This document shows, in pieces, positions 18,538 to 27,796 of a DNA stretch of 64,000 nucleotides. This stretch comes from JALZKA01 sp963715405 (GTDB taxonomy: Bacteria; Actinomycetota; Thermoleophilia; Solirubrobacterales; 70-9), in the NCBI GenBank assembly GCA_963715405.1, contig OY970239.1:2497779-2561778 (forward strand). Reading direction: 5' to 3'. Every line of letters begins with the position of its first letter. The stretch's first letter is position 1. Under the pieces are notes generated by a model that was not told where the DNA came from, made no database searches, and worked only from the letters and a program-made list of their open reading frames with translations. Both the position numbers and the translations under genes were made by a program.

Positions 18538-18948
18538 ATGGCCTCCGAGCGCAAGCGTGGCCGCCTCTCGCGAAGCGGCGACTTCGACCGCGTCTACCGC
18601 GAGGGCCGCTCGCACTCGAACCGCTACTTCGTCCTTTACGCCTTTCCGCGCGAGGGCGCAGAGGAGGCAGCCGAAGCGACGCTCGACGTTGACGATGCGG
18701 ACGAGGCGCCGGGTTTGCGCCTCGGGCTCTCCGTCAGCCGCAAGGTGGGCGGCGCGGTCGAGCGAAACGCGGTCAAGCGGGCGATCCGAGAGGCGTTCTG
18801 GGCGCTGTCGGACGGCCTTCCGGCGGAATTCGACTTCGTGATTGTGGCGAGGCACGACGCTGCGGGGCTCGTCGAGCGCGAGGGCACGCCCGGCGTGGAA
18901 TCCGCGCTAAGCGAGCTGTTCACCGAAGCCGGATTCGAGCGGGCGTAA
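18538..18948 (+). CDS. rnpA: Ribonuclease P protein component
   Basis: 136 residues. Basic protein that supports the RNase P ribozyme in 5' tRNA maturation. It shows RSGDFDRVYREGR at the start and the RNR-type motif in SRKVGGAVERNAVKRAIRE. An acidic insert (EEAAEATLDVDDADEAPG) sits before the core motif, longer than in most RnpA. The ATG follows the rpmH stop directly, so translation is coupled. The last bases overlap a parS-like sequence. Confidence 0.95.
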   Translation: MASERKRGRLSRSGDFDRVYREGRSHSNRYFVLYAFPREGAEEAAEATLDVDDADEAPGLRLGLSVSRKVGGAVERNAVKRAIREAFWALSDGLPAEFDFVIVARHDAAGLVEREGTPGVESALSELFTEAGFERA

Positions 18949-18958
18949 CACGTGAAAC
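18945..18958. promoter_or_regulatory. parS-like partition site
   Basis: GTAACACGTGAAAC matches the bacterial parS consensus GTTTCACGTGAAAC at 12 of 14 bases; the right half is perfect. It spans the rnpA stop and the yidD GTG, 3.2 kb from parB and close to the origin, where parS sites usually cluster. The two mismatches lie together in the left half, so ParB affinity may be lowered. I saw no perfect parS elsewhere in the window. Confidence 0.45.
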
Positions 18959-19260
18959 ACACTTTCGACACAGTTCGTCACGCTTTCGTTGCAATCTTCC
19001 TGGCGCCGATTCGCCTCTACCAGCGCTTCGTATCCCCGGCTCTTCCCCGGCGCTGTAAGTACGAGCCCACCTGCTCCGCCTACGCGGTGGACGCCGTGCG
19101 TGAGCTGGGCGTCGTTCGCGGCACGATCCTCGCCGCGTGGCGCGTTCTGCGGTGCAACCCGTTCAGCCACGGGGGCTGGGATCCGGTGTCCGACCGGACC
19201 CTCTTTCGCGCGCCCCAGGCGCATGTGACAACCCAGCACAAGCCCCAGGCTCCCGCATGA
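18952..19260 (+). CDS. yidD: Membrane protein insertion efficiency factor YidD
   Basis: 102 residues from GTG 18952. Small membrane-associated protein linked to YidC/Sec insertion. It has the family hallmarks LYQRFVSPALPRRCKYEPTC cut at its cysteine, then SAYAVDAVRELG and RCNPFSHGGWDPV. The stop overlaps the yidC ATG (ATGA), as expected for the rnpA-yidD-yidC operon. Confidence 0.94.
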   Translation: MKHTFDTVRHAFVAIFLAPIRLYQRFVSPALPRRCKYEPTCSAYAVDAVRELGVVRGTILAAWRVLRCNPFSHGGWDPVSDRTLFRAPQAHVTTQHKPQAPA

Positions 19261-19994
19261 TCATCGCGAACATCCTCCAGCCGCTCATCGACCTGGCCGA
19301 CACGGTCATCACCTTCTTTCACGACCAAGTCGGCTTCGGGTGGGGCGCTTCCATCGTCGCGCTCACGTTTGCGACCCGGCTCGTGATCCTGCCCCTCTCG
19401 GTCTCCCAGATCCGCTCGATGCGCGCGCTCCAGGCCTATTCGCCGCAGATCAAGGCGATCCAGGAGCGCTACAAGGACGACAAGCAGCGACAGCAGCGCG
19501 AGATGATCGCGTTCTACCAGGAAAACAAGATCAACCCGTTCGCCTCGTGCATCCCGCTGCTGCTCCAGCTTCCGGTCTTCCTCGCGCTCTATCAGCTCCT
19601 GAACGGCACTGCGTTCAAGGAGGAAATGCTCGCTCAGCCGCCGGTTTCGTTCCTTTTCATCGACGACTTGACCGTCGAGGCGACGGGACCCGAGCTTGTC
19701 GTGATGCTCATCCTCTTCATCGGAACCCAGATGGGCGCGAGCGCGGTTATGGCCTCCCGCGCCGACAAGAACCAGCGGATCATCATGTTCGTCCTCCCGA
19801 TCGCCTTCGCGCCCTTCGTCGCGTTCTTCCCCGCCGGCCTCGCCGTGTACTGGATCTCGACCAACGTGTGGACGCTCGGCCAGCAGCTCGTCGTCCGCAT
19901 CTTCTTCCCGCCCCCCGAGATCCCGACGGTCGAGGAAGTCCAAGCCAAGACCCCGCCTCCACCTCCGCCGCGCAAGAAGAAGAAGCGCCGCTAG
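19257..19994 (+). CDS. yidC: Membrane insertase YidC/Oxa1
   Basis: 245 residues from ATG 19257, overlapping the yidD stop. It is the short Gram-positive form without the large periplasmic domain. The core reads GWGASIVALTFATRLVILPLS, interrupted by charged LQAYSPQIKAIQERY, then IPLLLQLPVFLALYQLL, two further hydrophobic segments, and a conserved FPAGLAVYWISTNVW. A strongly basic C-terminal tail (RKKKKRR) should help ribosome contact. It inserts membrane proteins alone or with SecYEG. Confidence 0.95.
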   Translation: MIIANILQPLIDLADTVITFFHDQVGFGWGASIVALTFATRLVILPLSVSQIRSMRALQAYSPQIKAIQERYKDDKQRQQREMIAFYQENKINPFASCIPLLLQLPVFLALYQLLNGTAFKEEMLAQPPVSFLFIDDLTVEATGPELVVMLILFIGTQMGASAVMASRADKNQRIIMFVLPIAFAPFVAFFPAGLAVYWISTNVWTLGQQLVVRIFFPPPEIPTVEEVQAKTPPPPPPRKKKKRR

Positions 19995-20012
19995 CTCGAT
20001 AAAGTCGCCGCC

Positions 20013-20507
20013 GTGGCTGTGGAGGAGATTCCGGAGGCGCCGGCCGAGAGGGTGCGCGCGATCCTCGAGCGCGTCGTCGAGGCGCTCGACCTCGACGCGT
20101 CGGTCGCCGTTGACGAGTCCGAGCGCCAGATCACCGGCACGATCGAGACCGAAGACGCCGGCCGCCTGATCGGCCGTCGCGGCCAGACGATCGACGCTGT
20201 TCAATTCATCTGCTACCGCGCTGCGACGCGAGGCTCCGAGAACCGAAAACGCGTGATCGTCGACGCGGGCGGCTACCGGGAGCGCCGCCGCGAGCAGCTC
20301 GAGGACCAGGCCGAGCGCGCCGCCGCCCGCGCGAGCGAGGCGAACAAGGAGATCGAGCTCGAGCCGATGACGCCCTCGGAGCGAAAGGTCGTCCACGACC
20401 ACCTTGCCGAGCGCTCGGGCATAGAGACCTTCTCGGAGGGCGACGAGCCCGACCGCCGCGTGATCGTCGCTCCGCTGGTCGGAAACGACGACGACGACGA
20501 CGACTGA
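20013..20507 (+). CDS. khpB: KH/R3H RNA-binding protein (Jag/KhpB)
   Basis: 164 residues from GTG 20013. An N-terminal segment leads to a KH domain with GRLIGRRGQTIDAVQ and an R3H-type domain (MTPSERKVVHDHL). It ends in an acidic Asp run. KhpB binds RNA with KhpA and affects cell division and elongation in Gram-positive bacteria. The position after yidC is the standard one. Confidence 0.92.
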   Translation: MAVEEIPEAPAERVRAILERVVEALDLDASVAVDESERQITGTIETEDAGRLIGRRGQTIDAVQFICYRAATRGSENRKRVIVDAGGYRERRREQLEDQAERAAARASEANKEIELEPMTPSERKVVHDHLAERSGIETFSEGDEPDRRVIVAPLVGNDDDDDD

Positions 20508-20517
20508 GCGGCGAGGC

Positions 20518-21192
20518 GTGTCCGGCCTCTCACCCGAGGCCAACCGAAGGCTCGACCGCGTGCTCGAACTGCTCGCCGCGGATCCGCGCTCGCTGACGTC
20601 CGTGCGCGACCCGGCCGAGGCACGCCGCGCGCACGTCGCCGATTCGCTGACGGGCCTCGAGGTTGCGGAGCTGCGGTCGGCGAGCGCGATCGCCGATGTC
20701 GGCGCCGGGGCCGGATTCCCGGGACTCGTCCTCGCGCTCGCTCTTCCGGATACACAGGTGGATCTGATCGAGTCGGTCGCGCGCAAGTGCGACTTCATGC
20801 GCGACACGATTGCCGACGCCGGGATCTCGAACGCGCGGGTCGTGCACGCGCGCTCGGAGGAGCACGCCGCCGCCGGCGCTGGCGGTCGCGAGGCGTACGG
20901 CGCCGTCACGGCGCGGGCGGTCGCCAGGCTCGCGACGCTCGCCGAGCTCGCCTCGCCGCTTCTTCGGGAAGGGGGCGTGCTCATCGCGTGGAAGGGGAAG
21001 CGAGATGCGGACGAGGAGGAGGAGCTCAAGCGCGCGGCCGAGGCGACGGCGATGGAGGCCGTGCGAGTAATCGAGGTGGGGGAGAGCGCGGGCTACGAGC
21101 ACCGCCACCTCCACGTCCTCCACAAGGCCGGCCCTACGCCCGAGCGCCTCCCGCGCCGCCCCGGCCTCGCCAAAAAGCGCCCGCTCGCCTGA
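20518..21192 (+). CDS. rsmG: 16S rRNA (guanine527-N7)-methyltransferase
   Basis: 224 residues from GTG 20518. SAM-dependent methyltransferase acting on G527 of 16S rRNA. The SAM motif I reads IADVGAGAGFPGLVLAL, followed by VDLIESVARKCDFM and ARAVARLATLAEL, which are typical of RsmG. It lies between khpB and parA as in most origin regions. A palindromic repeat begins at the base after the stop. Confidence 0.95.
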   Translation: MSGLSPEANRRLDRVLELLAADPRSLTSVRDPAEARRAHVADSLTGLEVAELRSASAIADVGAGAGFPGLVLALALPDTQVDLIESVARKCDFMRDTIADAGISNARVVHARSEEHAAAGAGGREAYGAVTARAVARLATLAELASPLLREGGVLIAWKGKRDADEEEELKRAAEATAMEAVRVIEVGESAGYEHRHLHVLHKAGPTPERLPRRPGLAKKRPLA

Positions 21193-21224
21193 GGTGCCAG
21201 GCACCAGGCGTCGTGCCAGGCACC
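21193..21224. repeat. Palindromic GGTGCCAGGCACC repeat pair
   Basis: GGTGCCAGGCACC at 21193-21205 and a second copy matching 12 of 13 bases at 21213-21224. Each is a near-perfect palindrome. The same unit occurs three times at 30665-30715. This looks like a REP-type intergenic element that inserts right after stop codons. Confidence 0.7.
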
Positions 21225-21273
21225 TTGCGCACACTTCGCATCACGGCCGAGGCCGCCGTTACTCTCGCCGCGG

Positions 21274-22104
21274 ATGGGCGCCGTTTACGCGATCGCGAAC
21301 CAGAAGGGCGGGGTGGGGAAGACCACTACCGCCGTCAACGTCGCCGCGTGCGTTGCAAGCGAGGGCAACCAGGTCCTCCTCGTCGACCTCGACCAGCAGG
21401 CAAACGCGACCGTTGCGCTCGGCCTCGACCGCGACACGAAGCCCTCCGCGTACGACTGCCTCGTCGGCGGGAGCTCGGTCGCCGAGGCGGCGCGACCCGC
21501 GGGCTCTGACAACCTGTGGGTCGTCCCGGCGAGCCGCGACTTGGCGGGCGCCTCGATCGAGCTGCCCCGCCTCGACCGCATGGAGACGCGGCTTCGCGAC
21601 GGCCTCGGCCCGGTGCGCGAGCGCTTCGCGCTGACCCTGCTCGACTGCCCGCCCTCGCTTGGCCCGGTGACGGTGAACGCGCTCACCGCTGCCGACCGCG
21701 TCCTCGTGCCCGTTCAGGCCGAGTATCTGGCGCTCGAGGGCCTCGTCCAGTTCCTCGACACCCTTGAGCTCGTTCGCCGCAAGCTCAATCCCACGCTCGT
21801 TCTGACCGGGCTCGTCATCACCATGCATGACGAGAGGACCCGGCTTGCCAATGACGTCGAAAGAGAATTGAGACAACACTTCCCGGAGCTGGTGTTCGAC
21901 ACGGTCATCCCGCGCAGCGTGCGGGTGGCCGAGGCGCCGAGCTTCGCCTTGCCGGTCACCGAGCACGCGCCGGCGTCCCGGGGGTCGGTCGCCTATGAAG
22001 ACCTGACGCGTGAGTTGGCCAAGCGCGAGCGAGCGGATCGAGTCCGAGTCGAGCGAGGGGATGCCGGCCAAGTCGGCCCCGTGATGGAGGTCAAAGCAGC
22101 ATGA
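21274..22104 (+). CDS. parA: Chromosome partitioning ATPase ParA (Soj)
   Basis: 276 residues. Deviant Walker A KGGVGKTTTAVNVA near residue 10, VLLVDLDQQANAT (Walker A') and TLLDCPPSLGPVTVNAL (Walker B). It binds DNA nonspecifically with ATP and, with ParB-parS, moves origins to daughter cells. It lacks the long N-terminal helix region of plasmid ParA types. It ends 7 bases before the parB start; the ATGAAAGCAGCATGAGC junction repeats a short motif. Confidence 0.94.
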   Translation: MGAVYAIANQKGGVGKTTTAVNVAACVASEGNQVLLVDLDQQANATVALGLDRDTKPSAYDCLVGGSSVAEAARPAGSDNLWVVPASRDLAGASIELPRLDRMETRLRDGLGPVRERFALTLLDCPPSLGPVTVNALTAADRVLVPVQAEYLALEGLVQFLDTLELVRRKLNPTLVLTGLVITMHDERTRLANDVERELRQHFPELVFDTVIPRSVRVAEAPSFALPVTEHAPASRGSVAYEDLTRELAKRERADRVRVERGDAGQVGPVMEVKAA

Positions 22105-22111
22105 AAGCAGC

Positions 22112-22978
22112 ATGAGCAGCGCCAACCGCCGCGGGATGGGCCGCGGACTCGCCGCGATCCTGCCGCAGCCCGGCGAAGTTCAGGAGCCGGCCCTTCGCCA
22201 CGTACCGCCGTCACTGATCCTGCCGAACCCGTCGCAGCCGCGCCGGCGCTTCGACGAAGAGTCGATCTCGGTGCTCGCCGAGTCGCTACGCACGGCGGGC
22301 TTGATCCAGCCGCTGATCGTGCGACCACTCACCGACGGCCGCTACGAGATCATCGCCGGCGAGCGCCGCTGGCGCGCGGCGCGCGAGGCCGGGCTCGAGA
22401 CGGTGCCGGTTCTCCTTCGCAATGAGGACGAGGCAAGGCGCATGGAGCTTGCGTTGATCGAGAACGTCGCCCGCGAACAGCTCAACCCCGTTGACGAGGC
22501 GCGCGCCTGCGCAACCCTGGTCGAGGACCTCGGCCTGACCAAGGAGGAGCTCGGCCGCCGCCTTGGCCGCAGCCGCGCCGCGCTCTCCAACCTGATCAGG
22601 ATCCTCGACCTGCCCGACGAGGTGCTCGAGCTGCTCGAAGCGGGCGCGCTGTCCGAAGGGCACGGCCGCGCCATCCTCATCGCGAAGTCGACCGAGGAGC
22701 GCCTCGCGCTCGCCCGCGAGGCCGCCGGGTCGGGCTGGTCGGTTCGCGAGACCGAGCGCCGAGCCGCAAGGGGAGGCGCGGCGCGACCGAAGCTCCGGGC
22801 GGTCCCGGACGCCGACGTGGTCGAAGCGCTCCGCCGCGCAGAGGAGGCCCTCGAAGCCGCGCTCGGCCACGCCGTCCGCGTGCGCGCGACCGGGAAGAAG
22901 GGCGCGATGCGCGCCGAGCTCAGTTTCGACGACCTCGAGGACCTCCTGGCCTTCGCAGAAAGCCAAACCGGGGTCTGA
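22112..22978 (+). CDS. parB: Chromosome partitioning protein ParB (Spo0J)
   Basis: 288 residues. N-terminal peptide RRGMGRGLAAIL (ParA contact), the CTPase/ParB domain with RRRFDEESISVLAESLR and ELIIAGERRW-type sequence (EIIAGERRWRAA), a helix-turn-helix (TKEELGRRLGRSRAALSNLIR) for parS, and a C-terminal dimer domain. The stop codon TGA lies inside a GGGGTCTGAC palindromic repeat, so the last codons come from that element. Confidence 0.95.
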   Translation: MSSANRRGMGRGLAAILPQPGEVQEPALRHVPPSLILPNPSQPRRRFDEESISVLAESLRTAGLIQPLIVRPLTDGRYEIIAGERRWRAAREAGLETVPVLLRNEDEARRMELALIENVAREQLNPVDEARACATLVEDLGLTKEELGRRLGRSRAALSNLIRILDLPDEVLELLEAGALSEGHGRAILIAKSTEERLALAREAAGSGWSVRETERRAARGGAARPKLRAVPDADVVEALRRAEEALEAALGHAVRVRATGKKGAMRAELSFDDLEDLLAFAESQTGV

Positions 22979-23034
22979 CACCCCACCTCCAGAACCGTCG
23001 GCCTCACCGGGTGAGCCGCGGGGTGTCTGACCCC
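22970..23034. repeat. GGGGTCTGACcCC-type repeat element at parB stop
   Basis: A 65-bp unit starting GGGGTCTGACACCCC and ending GGGGTGTCTGACCCC, with a middle that includes GTCGGCCT and GGTGAG. A second copy with the same ends and a matching middle lies at 35458-35523. The ends are imperfect palindromes. The parB stop codon is within the left end. Confidence 0.65.
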
Positions 23035-23042
23035 ACAGTCGC

Positions 23043-23660
23043 CTAAGGCCCCAGCCGCTCGATCACCCAGCCGCCGCCCTCGGCCCGGTACCGGAAGCGG
23101 TCGTGGAGCCGCCCCACCTGCCCCTGCCAGAACTCGACGGTCTCGTGGCGGACGACGTATCCGCCCCAGTGCGGCGGCCGCTCGACCTCGCGATCGGCGT
23201 AGGAGTCCGTGACCTCCTCGAGCCGCCGATCGAGTTCGGCGCGATCCGCGAGCGGCTGGCTCTGGGGTGAGGCCCATGCGCCGAGCTGGGAGTCGCGCGG
23301 GCGGCCTGCGAAGTACTCGTCCGACGCCTCGGCACTGATCCGCTCGATGGGCCCGCGCACGCGGACCTGGCGGTCGAGCTCGCGCCAGTAGATGACGAGC
23401 GCAGCGTGTCCCGCTGCGTCAAGCTGCATCGCCTTCGCCGACTCGTAGTTGGTGAAGAACCGAAAGCCCACCGCGCCGAAGCCCTTGAGGAGGACCATCC
23501 GCGCGTCCGGCCGGCCCTCGGCGTCCACCGTCGCAAGCGTCATCGCGTCACGGAGCGGGACCTCCTCCGCCTCGCTCCACCAAGCCGAGAACTGGGCGAT
23601 CGGATCGCCGCGAAGGTCGTCCCGGTCGAGTCGCGGCAGGTCGGGCCGGCGGGGGCTCAT
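23043..23660 (-). CDS. pdxH: Pyridoxamine 5'-phosphate oxidase
   Basis: 205 residues. FMN enzyme that oxidises pyridoxamine or pyridoxine phosphate to pyridoxal phosphate. The motifs are standard: DAMTLATVDAEGRPDARMVLLK, cut here at the FMN site, FFTNYESAKAMQL, VRVRGPIERI, SQLGAWASPQSQ and the C-terminal FRYRAEGGGWVIERLGP. It is convergent with parB; the repeat element lies between them. Confidence 0.96.
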   Translation of the reverse strand: MSPRRPDLPRLDRDDLRGDPIAQFSAWWSEAEEVPLRDAMTLATVDAEGRPDARMVLLKGFGAVGFRFFTNYESAKAMQLDAAGHAALVIYWRELDRQVRVRGPIERISAEASDEYFAGRPRDSQLGAWASPQSQPLADRAELDRRLEEVTDSYADREVERPPHWGGYVVRHETVEFWQGQVGRLHDRFRYRAEGGGWVIERLGP

Positions 23661-23697
23661 CCGGCCGAGGCTAGCCGTCCTACAATGCTCGGCTCCC

Positions 23698-24240
<543 letters not shown>

Positions 24241-24279
24241 CGCATTCCTTTCGTCTGCGCGTCTCGGTAGCATACATAC

Positions 24280-24916
24280 ATGTCTGTATCTACCCAAGCG
24301 CAGCGAAGGGAGCGCAGCCGCGCCGCTCTCCTCGAATCGACCGCCAGAAACCTCTCCCGCTTCGGATACGGGAACCTGAAGCTGGAGCAAGTGGCGCGCG
24401 AGGCGGGTTACTCACGTGGCGCGCTCTATCACCAGTTCGCCGACAAGGATGACTTGGTCCTGGCGACCCTCCGATGGGTGGACGTGACATGGCAAGAGGA
24501 AGCGGCGCGCCTCGTCGGGACCGGCCCGAAGTCCCGTCGAAGAACTGATTGCGCTGGCTCGGGCGCACGCGGTGTTCTGCCGCCGAGACGTAGCCCGATT
24601 CGCGATGGCGCTCAGGCTCGAGTTCGCCGGGCAGGATCATCAGGTCGGGCGTGAGGTCGAGCGGGTCTCGGAAACCGGGGTCAAGCGCTGCGTTCGCCTC
24701 ATCAACGCCGGACGGCGGGATGGTTCAATCCCGCCCGGGCCGCCCGCCCGGGCCACGGCCCGCGCGTTCATGGGCGCCCTCGAGGGCGCGGTCATCGGGG
24801 TGGCCGGCAGGCCTCCTCACGACGAAGAGCTCGCCGCACGCGCCGCCGCCGGCATCCTCGGTCTCACCGCCCGTGACTCCGGCCTTGCAGCAAGTCGTGT
24901 TATGAACCGTCGATGA
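24280..24916 (+). pseudogene. TetR-family regulator, frameshifted as read
   Basis: The N-terminal DNA-binding part (ARNLSRFGYGNLKLEQVARE, then AGYSRGALYHQFADK) is a clear TetR helix-turn-helix. After residue 80 the frame is lost near 24,525-24,535. A different frame then continues the protein as SPVEELIALARAHAVFCRRD and runs to TGA 24916. One inserted or missing base explains it. The stop overlaps the start of the enoyl-CoA hydratase gene (ATGA), so the gene is probably intact in the organism. It likely controls the divergent DUF2867-like gene and perhaps its own operon. Confidence 0.8.
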
Positions 24917-25584
24917 AGCTCGACCGCGACGGCGACGTTTTCGTGCTCAGTCTCGGCGATGGTGAGAACCGGTTCAACGATGACTTCCTGGCCGAGTTCA
25001 ACTCGGCGCTGGACGAGGTCGAGGCTGCGCCGGCGCCACGGGCGCTCGTGGTCACGGCCGAGGGGAAGATCTGGTGCAACGGGCTCGACCTCGAGTGGAT
25101 GGGACAGAACACCGAGCGGATCGTGCCATTCGTCGACGGTGTCCACGACATGTACGCGAGGATGCTCGAGCTCGGAGTGCCGAACGCCGCCGCGATCCAG
25201 GGCCACGCCTTCGCCGGAGGTGCGATGCTCGCGGTCGCTCACGACTTCAAGGTGATGCGTTCCGACCGCGGGTACTGGTGCTTGCCGGAGGTCGAGATCA
25301 ACATCCCGTTCACGCCGGGGATGGCAGCGTTGGTTCAGGCCCGAAACCTCAAGCGATCAGCTCACGAGGCGATGACGACCGGCCGCCGCTATGGGGGCCT
25401 GGAGGCGGCCGAAGCCGGGCTCGTCGATGAAGCCGTGGAGCTCGACCATGTCGTCGCCCGAGCCATCGAACGGGTCGCGCCGCTCGCGAAGAACGACCCG
25501 AAGACCCTGGGCACGATCAAGCAGCGGATGTACGCGGGAACGCTCGCGGCCCTGCGAGATCGTGAGGCAAACAGCCTCGGCTAG
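24913..25584 (+). CDS. Enoyl-CoA hydratase/isomerase family protein
   Basis: 223 residues, crotonase fold. ICWNGLDLEWM-type sequence (WCNGLDLEWM) and GHAFAGGAMLAVAHDFKVMR form the oxyanion-hole loops, and LPEVEINIPF carries the likely catalytic glutamate. Length and motifs resemble delta3,delta2-enoyl-CoA isomerases of fatty-acid oxidation more than classical hydratases. Translation is coupled to the upstream TetR gene. Confidence 0.87.
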   Translation: MKLDRDGDVFVLSLGDGENRFNDDFLAEFNSALDEVEAAPAPRALVVTAEGKIWCNGLDLEWMGQNTERIVPFVDGVHDMYARMLELGVPNAAAIQGHAFAGGAMLAVAHDFKVMRSDRGYWCLPEVEINIPFTPGMAALVQARNLKRSAHEAMTTGRRYGGLEAAEAGLVDEAVELDHVVARAIERVAPLAKNDPKTLGTIKQRMYAGTLAALRDREANSLG

Positions 25585-25615
25585 CTCGCGCGCTCCGGCG
25601 AACCGCTAACCAGCT

Positions 25616-26779
25616 CTACTGGCCGATCTCCGCGCCCTCGCGCTTCGGGTCGATCAGGATCTTCGCGTGCGTTTCGGGATCGCCGAGCGCGTCGAACGCC
25701 GGCTCGACTCCCTCGAGCCCGACCGTGCCGGTGACGACCGGGCTCGCATCGACCTCGCCCTCCGCGAGCTTGTGGAGCGTTTCGCGGTACTCGGCCGGGG
25801 TGTAGCCGACGACGAAGCGCATGTCGATCTCCTTGTTGATCGCCATCGAGGGGCGGAACTGGTCGGCCCCCATGCACACGCCGACTACGACGACCCGCGT
25901 GAAGAGCGGCGCGTCGGCGATGATCCCGTCGATCACGCCCGGTACCCCTACGCACTCGAAGACCACCGGGCTTTTCGGCTTGACGCCGGCCACGTCGGCC
26001 GCCCGCCAGACGTGCCACCAGGGAAGACGCAACCGGTGCGCCTTCTCGATCGCTCCGATGGCGGTGTCGAGGGCGTCCGGCATGTCCGTGAGATGGCCCT
26101 CTGACGCGTCGGTGCCGTAAGGCGATTCGGTCGCCGGATCGACCACGATGTCCGCCCCGCAGGCCTTCGCCAGGGCACGGCGACCGGGCGAGAAATCGCT
26201 TGCGATCACATTGCGAACGCCGTTTGCCTTTAGGTGCAGGACTACCGCCAGGCCGACCGGGCCGCAGCCGATGACGATCGCGACATCGCGCTTCTTCACC
26301 TCGCCTCGCCGAACCGCGTGGAGACCCACGGCCATCGGCTCGGTCAGCACCGCGACGTCAGGCGCCAGGCCGTTCGGCACCTCGAATGCCAGCGATTCCT
26401 CGACGATCATCTGCTCTGCGTATGCGCCGGGCGCGTGCGCAGAGAGGCCGACCGTATGCACATCCCTGCCGCGGCGGATCAGCGGCACGGCGACCACGTC
26501 CGCTCCCTCCGGCGCTGCCTTGCGGCAGCCGGGGCCGTGCTCCGCGATGCGCCCGACGAACTCGTGTCCGAAGACGACGGGCTGCTCCGAGCGCATGAAG
26601 TCGTCGTAGCCGATCGCCGCGACGACGTCGGCGAGCTCGTCGCAGTGGTGGCGGGCGTGGAGGTCCGAGCCGCAGATGCCGCAGCGAAGGACGTCGATCA
26701 GAAGCTGGCCCTTGCCTGGGGCGGGCGTCTCCTGCTCGACAACCGAGAGCTCGGCCCGCTGACAGCTCACTGCGCGCAC
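25616..26779 (-). CDS. Zinc-dependent alcohol dehydrogenase (MDR family)
   Basis: About 387 residues from GTG 26779 (VRAVSCQRAEL); an upstream GTG at 26812 is possible. Catalytic zinc ligands lie in CGICGSDLHA and GHEFVGRI. The nucleotide-binding motif is GCGPVGLAVVLHL. The cluster of four structural-zinc cysteines is absent. This looks like the threonine-dehydrogenase/sorbitol-dehydrogenase side of the family. The substrate is unknown. It is divergent from the SRPBCC gene. Confidence 0.88.
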   Translation of the reverse strand: MRAVSCQRAELSVVEQETPAPGKGQLLIDVLRCGICGSDLHARHHCDELADVVAAIGYDDFMRSEQPVVFGHEFVGRIAEHGPGCRKAAPEGADVVAVPLIRRGRDVHTVGLSAHAPGAYAEQMIVEESLAFEVPNGLAPDVAVLTEPMAVGLHAVRRGEVKKRDVAIVIGCGPVGLAVVLHLKANGVRNVIASDFSPGRRALAKACGADIVVDPATESPYGTDASEGHLTDMPDALDTAIGAIEKAHRLRLPWWHVWRAADVAGVKPKSPVVFECVGVPGVIDGIIADAPLFTRVVVVGVCMGADQFRPSMAINKEIDMRFVVGYTPAEYRETLHKLAEGEVDASPVVTGTVGLEGVEPAFDALGDPETHAKILIDPKREGAEIGQ

Positions 26780-26817
26780 GCCTCGACGATATCTGCCCTC
26801 AGTAGGTTCCACACGCG

Positions 26818-27240
26818 ATGGCCGCCGTCCACGAGACCTACGACTTCGACGTTCCTGTCGAGCGCCTCTACGCGCACCTCTCGAAGCACGAGAACTTGAA
26901 GCCGCTCCTCGGCCTTGACGTCGAGCGGATCTCGGCAGGTCAAACCGATCCCGACGGCGTGGGCTCGGTCCGCAAGCTCTCGGCCAAGGGGATGCTTCCG
27001 TTCGAGGAGACGGTGACCGAGGCGGTCCCGAACGAGCGGATCGAGTACCGCGTCACCAAGGGCACCCCGCTTCGCAACCACCTCGGGGTCATGGTGTTCT
27101 CCTCGACCGGCGACGGTCGCAGCCATCTCGATTACACGATCAGCTTCGACACGGCGGTCCCGGGCCTCGACCGCGTGATCGCCGCGGCCGTTGGGCGCAC
27201 GCTTCGCCGCGGCTTTCCGAAGATCGCGCGGGCGCTTTAA
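26818..27240 (+). CDS. SRPBCC (polyketide cyclase/START-like) protein
   Basis: 140 residues. It opens YDFDVPVERLYAHLSKHENL, the usual START of a cavity-forming SRPBCC domain, with FEETVTEAVPNERIEYRV in the middle and a long C-terminal helix. The fold binds small hydrophobic ligands; the ligand here cannot be told. Confidence 0.8.
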   Translation: MAAVHETYDFDVPVERLYAHLSKHENLKPLLGLDVERISAGQTDPDGVGSVRKLSAKGMLPFEETVTEAVPNERIEYRVTKGTPLRNHLGVMVFSSTGDGRSHLDYTISFDTAVPGLDRVIAAAVGRTLRRGFPKIARAL

Positions 27241-27249
27241 GCTGACTAC

Positions 27250-27741
27250 GTGCAGCGCATGCAGATCTATGGCGTGAGCTTCGACATGGTCGGCAAACAG
27301 CCGATCGTGCTTTTGAAGACGACCGACGGCAACCGCTTCCTGCCGATCTGGATCGGCCATCCCGAGGCCGCCGCGATCCTGATGAAGCTCCAGGGCGCCT
27401 CGACGCCCCGCCCGATGACCCACGACCTCCTCATCGAGATGCTCGAGCAGCTCGACGCCAAGTGCGAGCGCGTCTCGGTCACCGAGCTGCGCGACAACAC
27501 CTTCTACGCCTCGATCACGATCTCGGTCAACGGCTCGGAGATCGAGATCGACTCGCGCCCCTCCGACGCGATCGCGCTGGCCGTCCGCTGCCAGGCGCCG
27601 ATCTTCGCCGCCGAAGACGTGATCGAGGAGTCGTCGATCGAGTTCGAGCACGAGGTCGAGGACACGGACGAGGTCGTCGAGAAGTTCAAGAACTTCCTCG
27701 ACGAGGTGACCCCGGAGGACTTCGCCGCGGAGGACCAATAG
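27250..27741 (+). CDS. Bifunctional nuclease (BFN) domain protein
   Basis: 163 residues from GTG 27250. Family hallmarks: FLPIWIGHPEAAAILM, RPMTHDLLIEML, FYASITI and DSRPSDAIALAVRC. The founding members have RNase/DNase activity in plants, but the bacterial role is untested in most species. It is common in actinobacterial core genomes. A short acidic tail follows the domain. Confidence 0.9.
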   Translation: MQRMQIYGVSFDMVGKQPIVLLKTTDGNRFLPIWIGHPEAAAILMKLQGASTPRPMTHDLLIEMLEQLDAKCERVSVTELRDNTFYASITISVNGSEIEIDSRPSDAIALAVRCQAPIFAAEDVIEESSIEFEHEVEDTDEVVEKFKNFLDEVTPEDFAAEDQ

Positions 27742-27796
27742 GGGCTGGATGTGACCAAGGTCACATTCACGCAGGGCTGATCGGGGGAGGGTCCGA

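Noticed and set aside
17268..18692. 474-codon plus-strand frame opposite dnaA and into rpmH
   Set aside because: It covers the sense dnaA motifs in antisense and runs through rpmH in another frame; no family resemblance.
19080..21029. 649-codon open frame on the minus strand across yidC, khpB and rsmG
   Set aside because: Low-complexity Ser/Arg/Asp-rich translation with no motif; it mirrors well-supported plus-strand genes and arises from high GC.
21193..21224. Rho-independent terminator of rsmG
   Set aside because: Palindromes lack a T-run and recur elsewhere as multi-copy units, which fits a dispersed repeat better.
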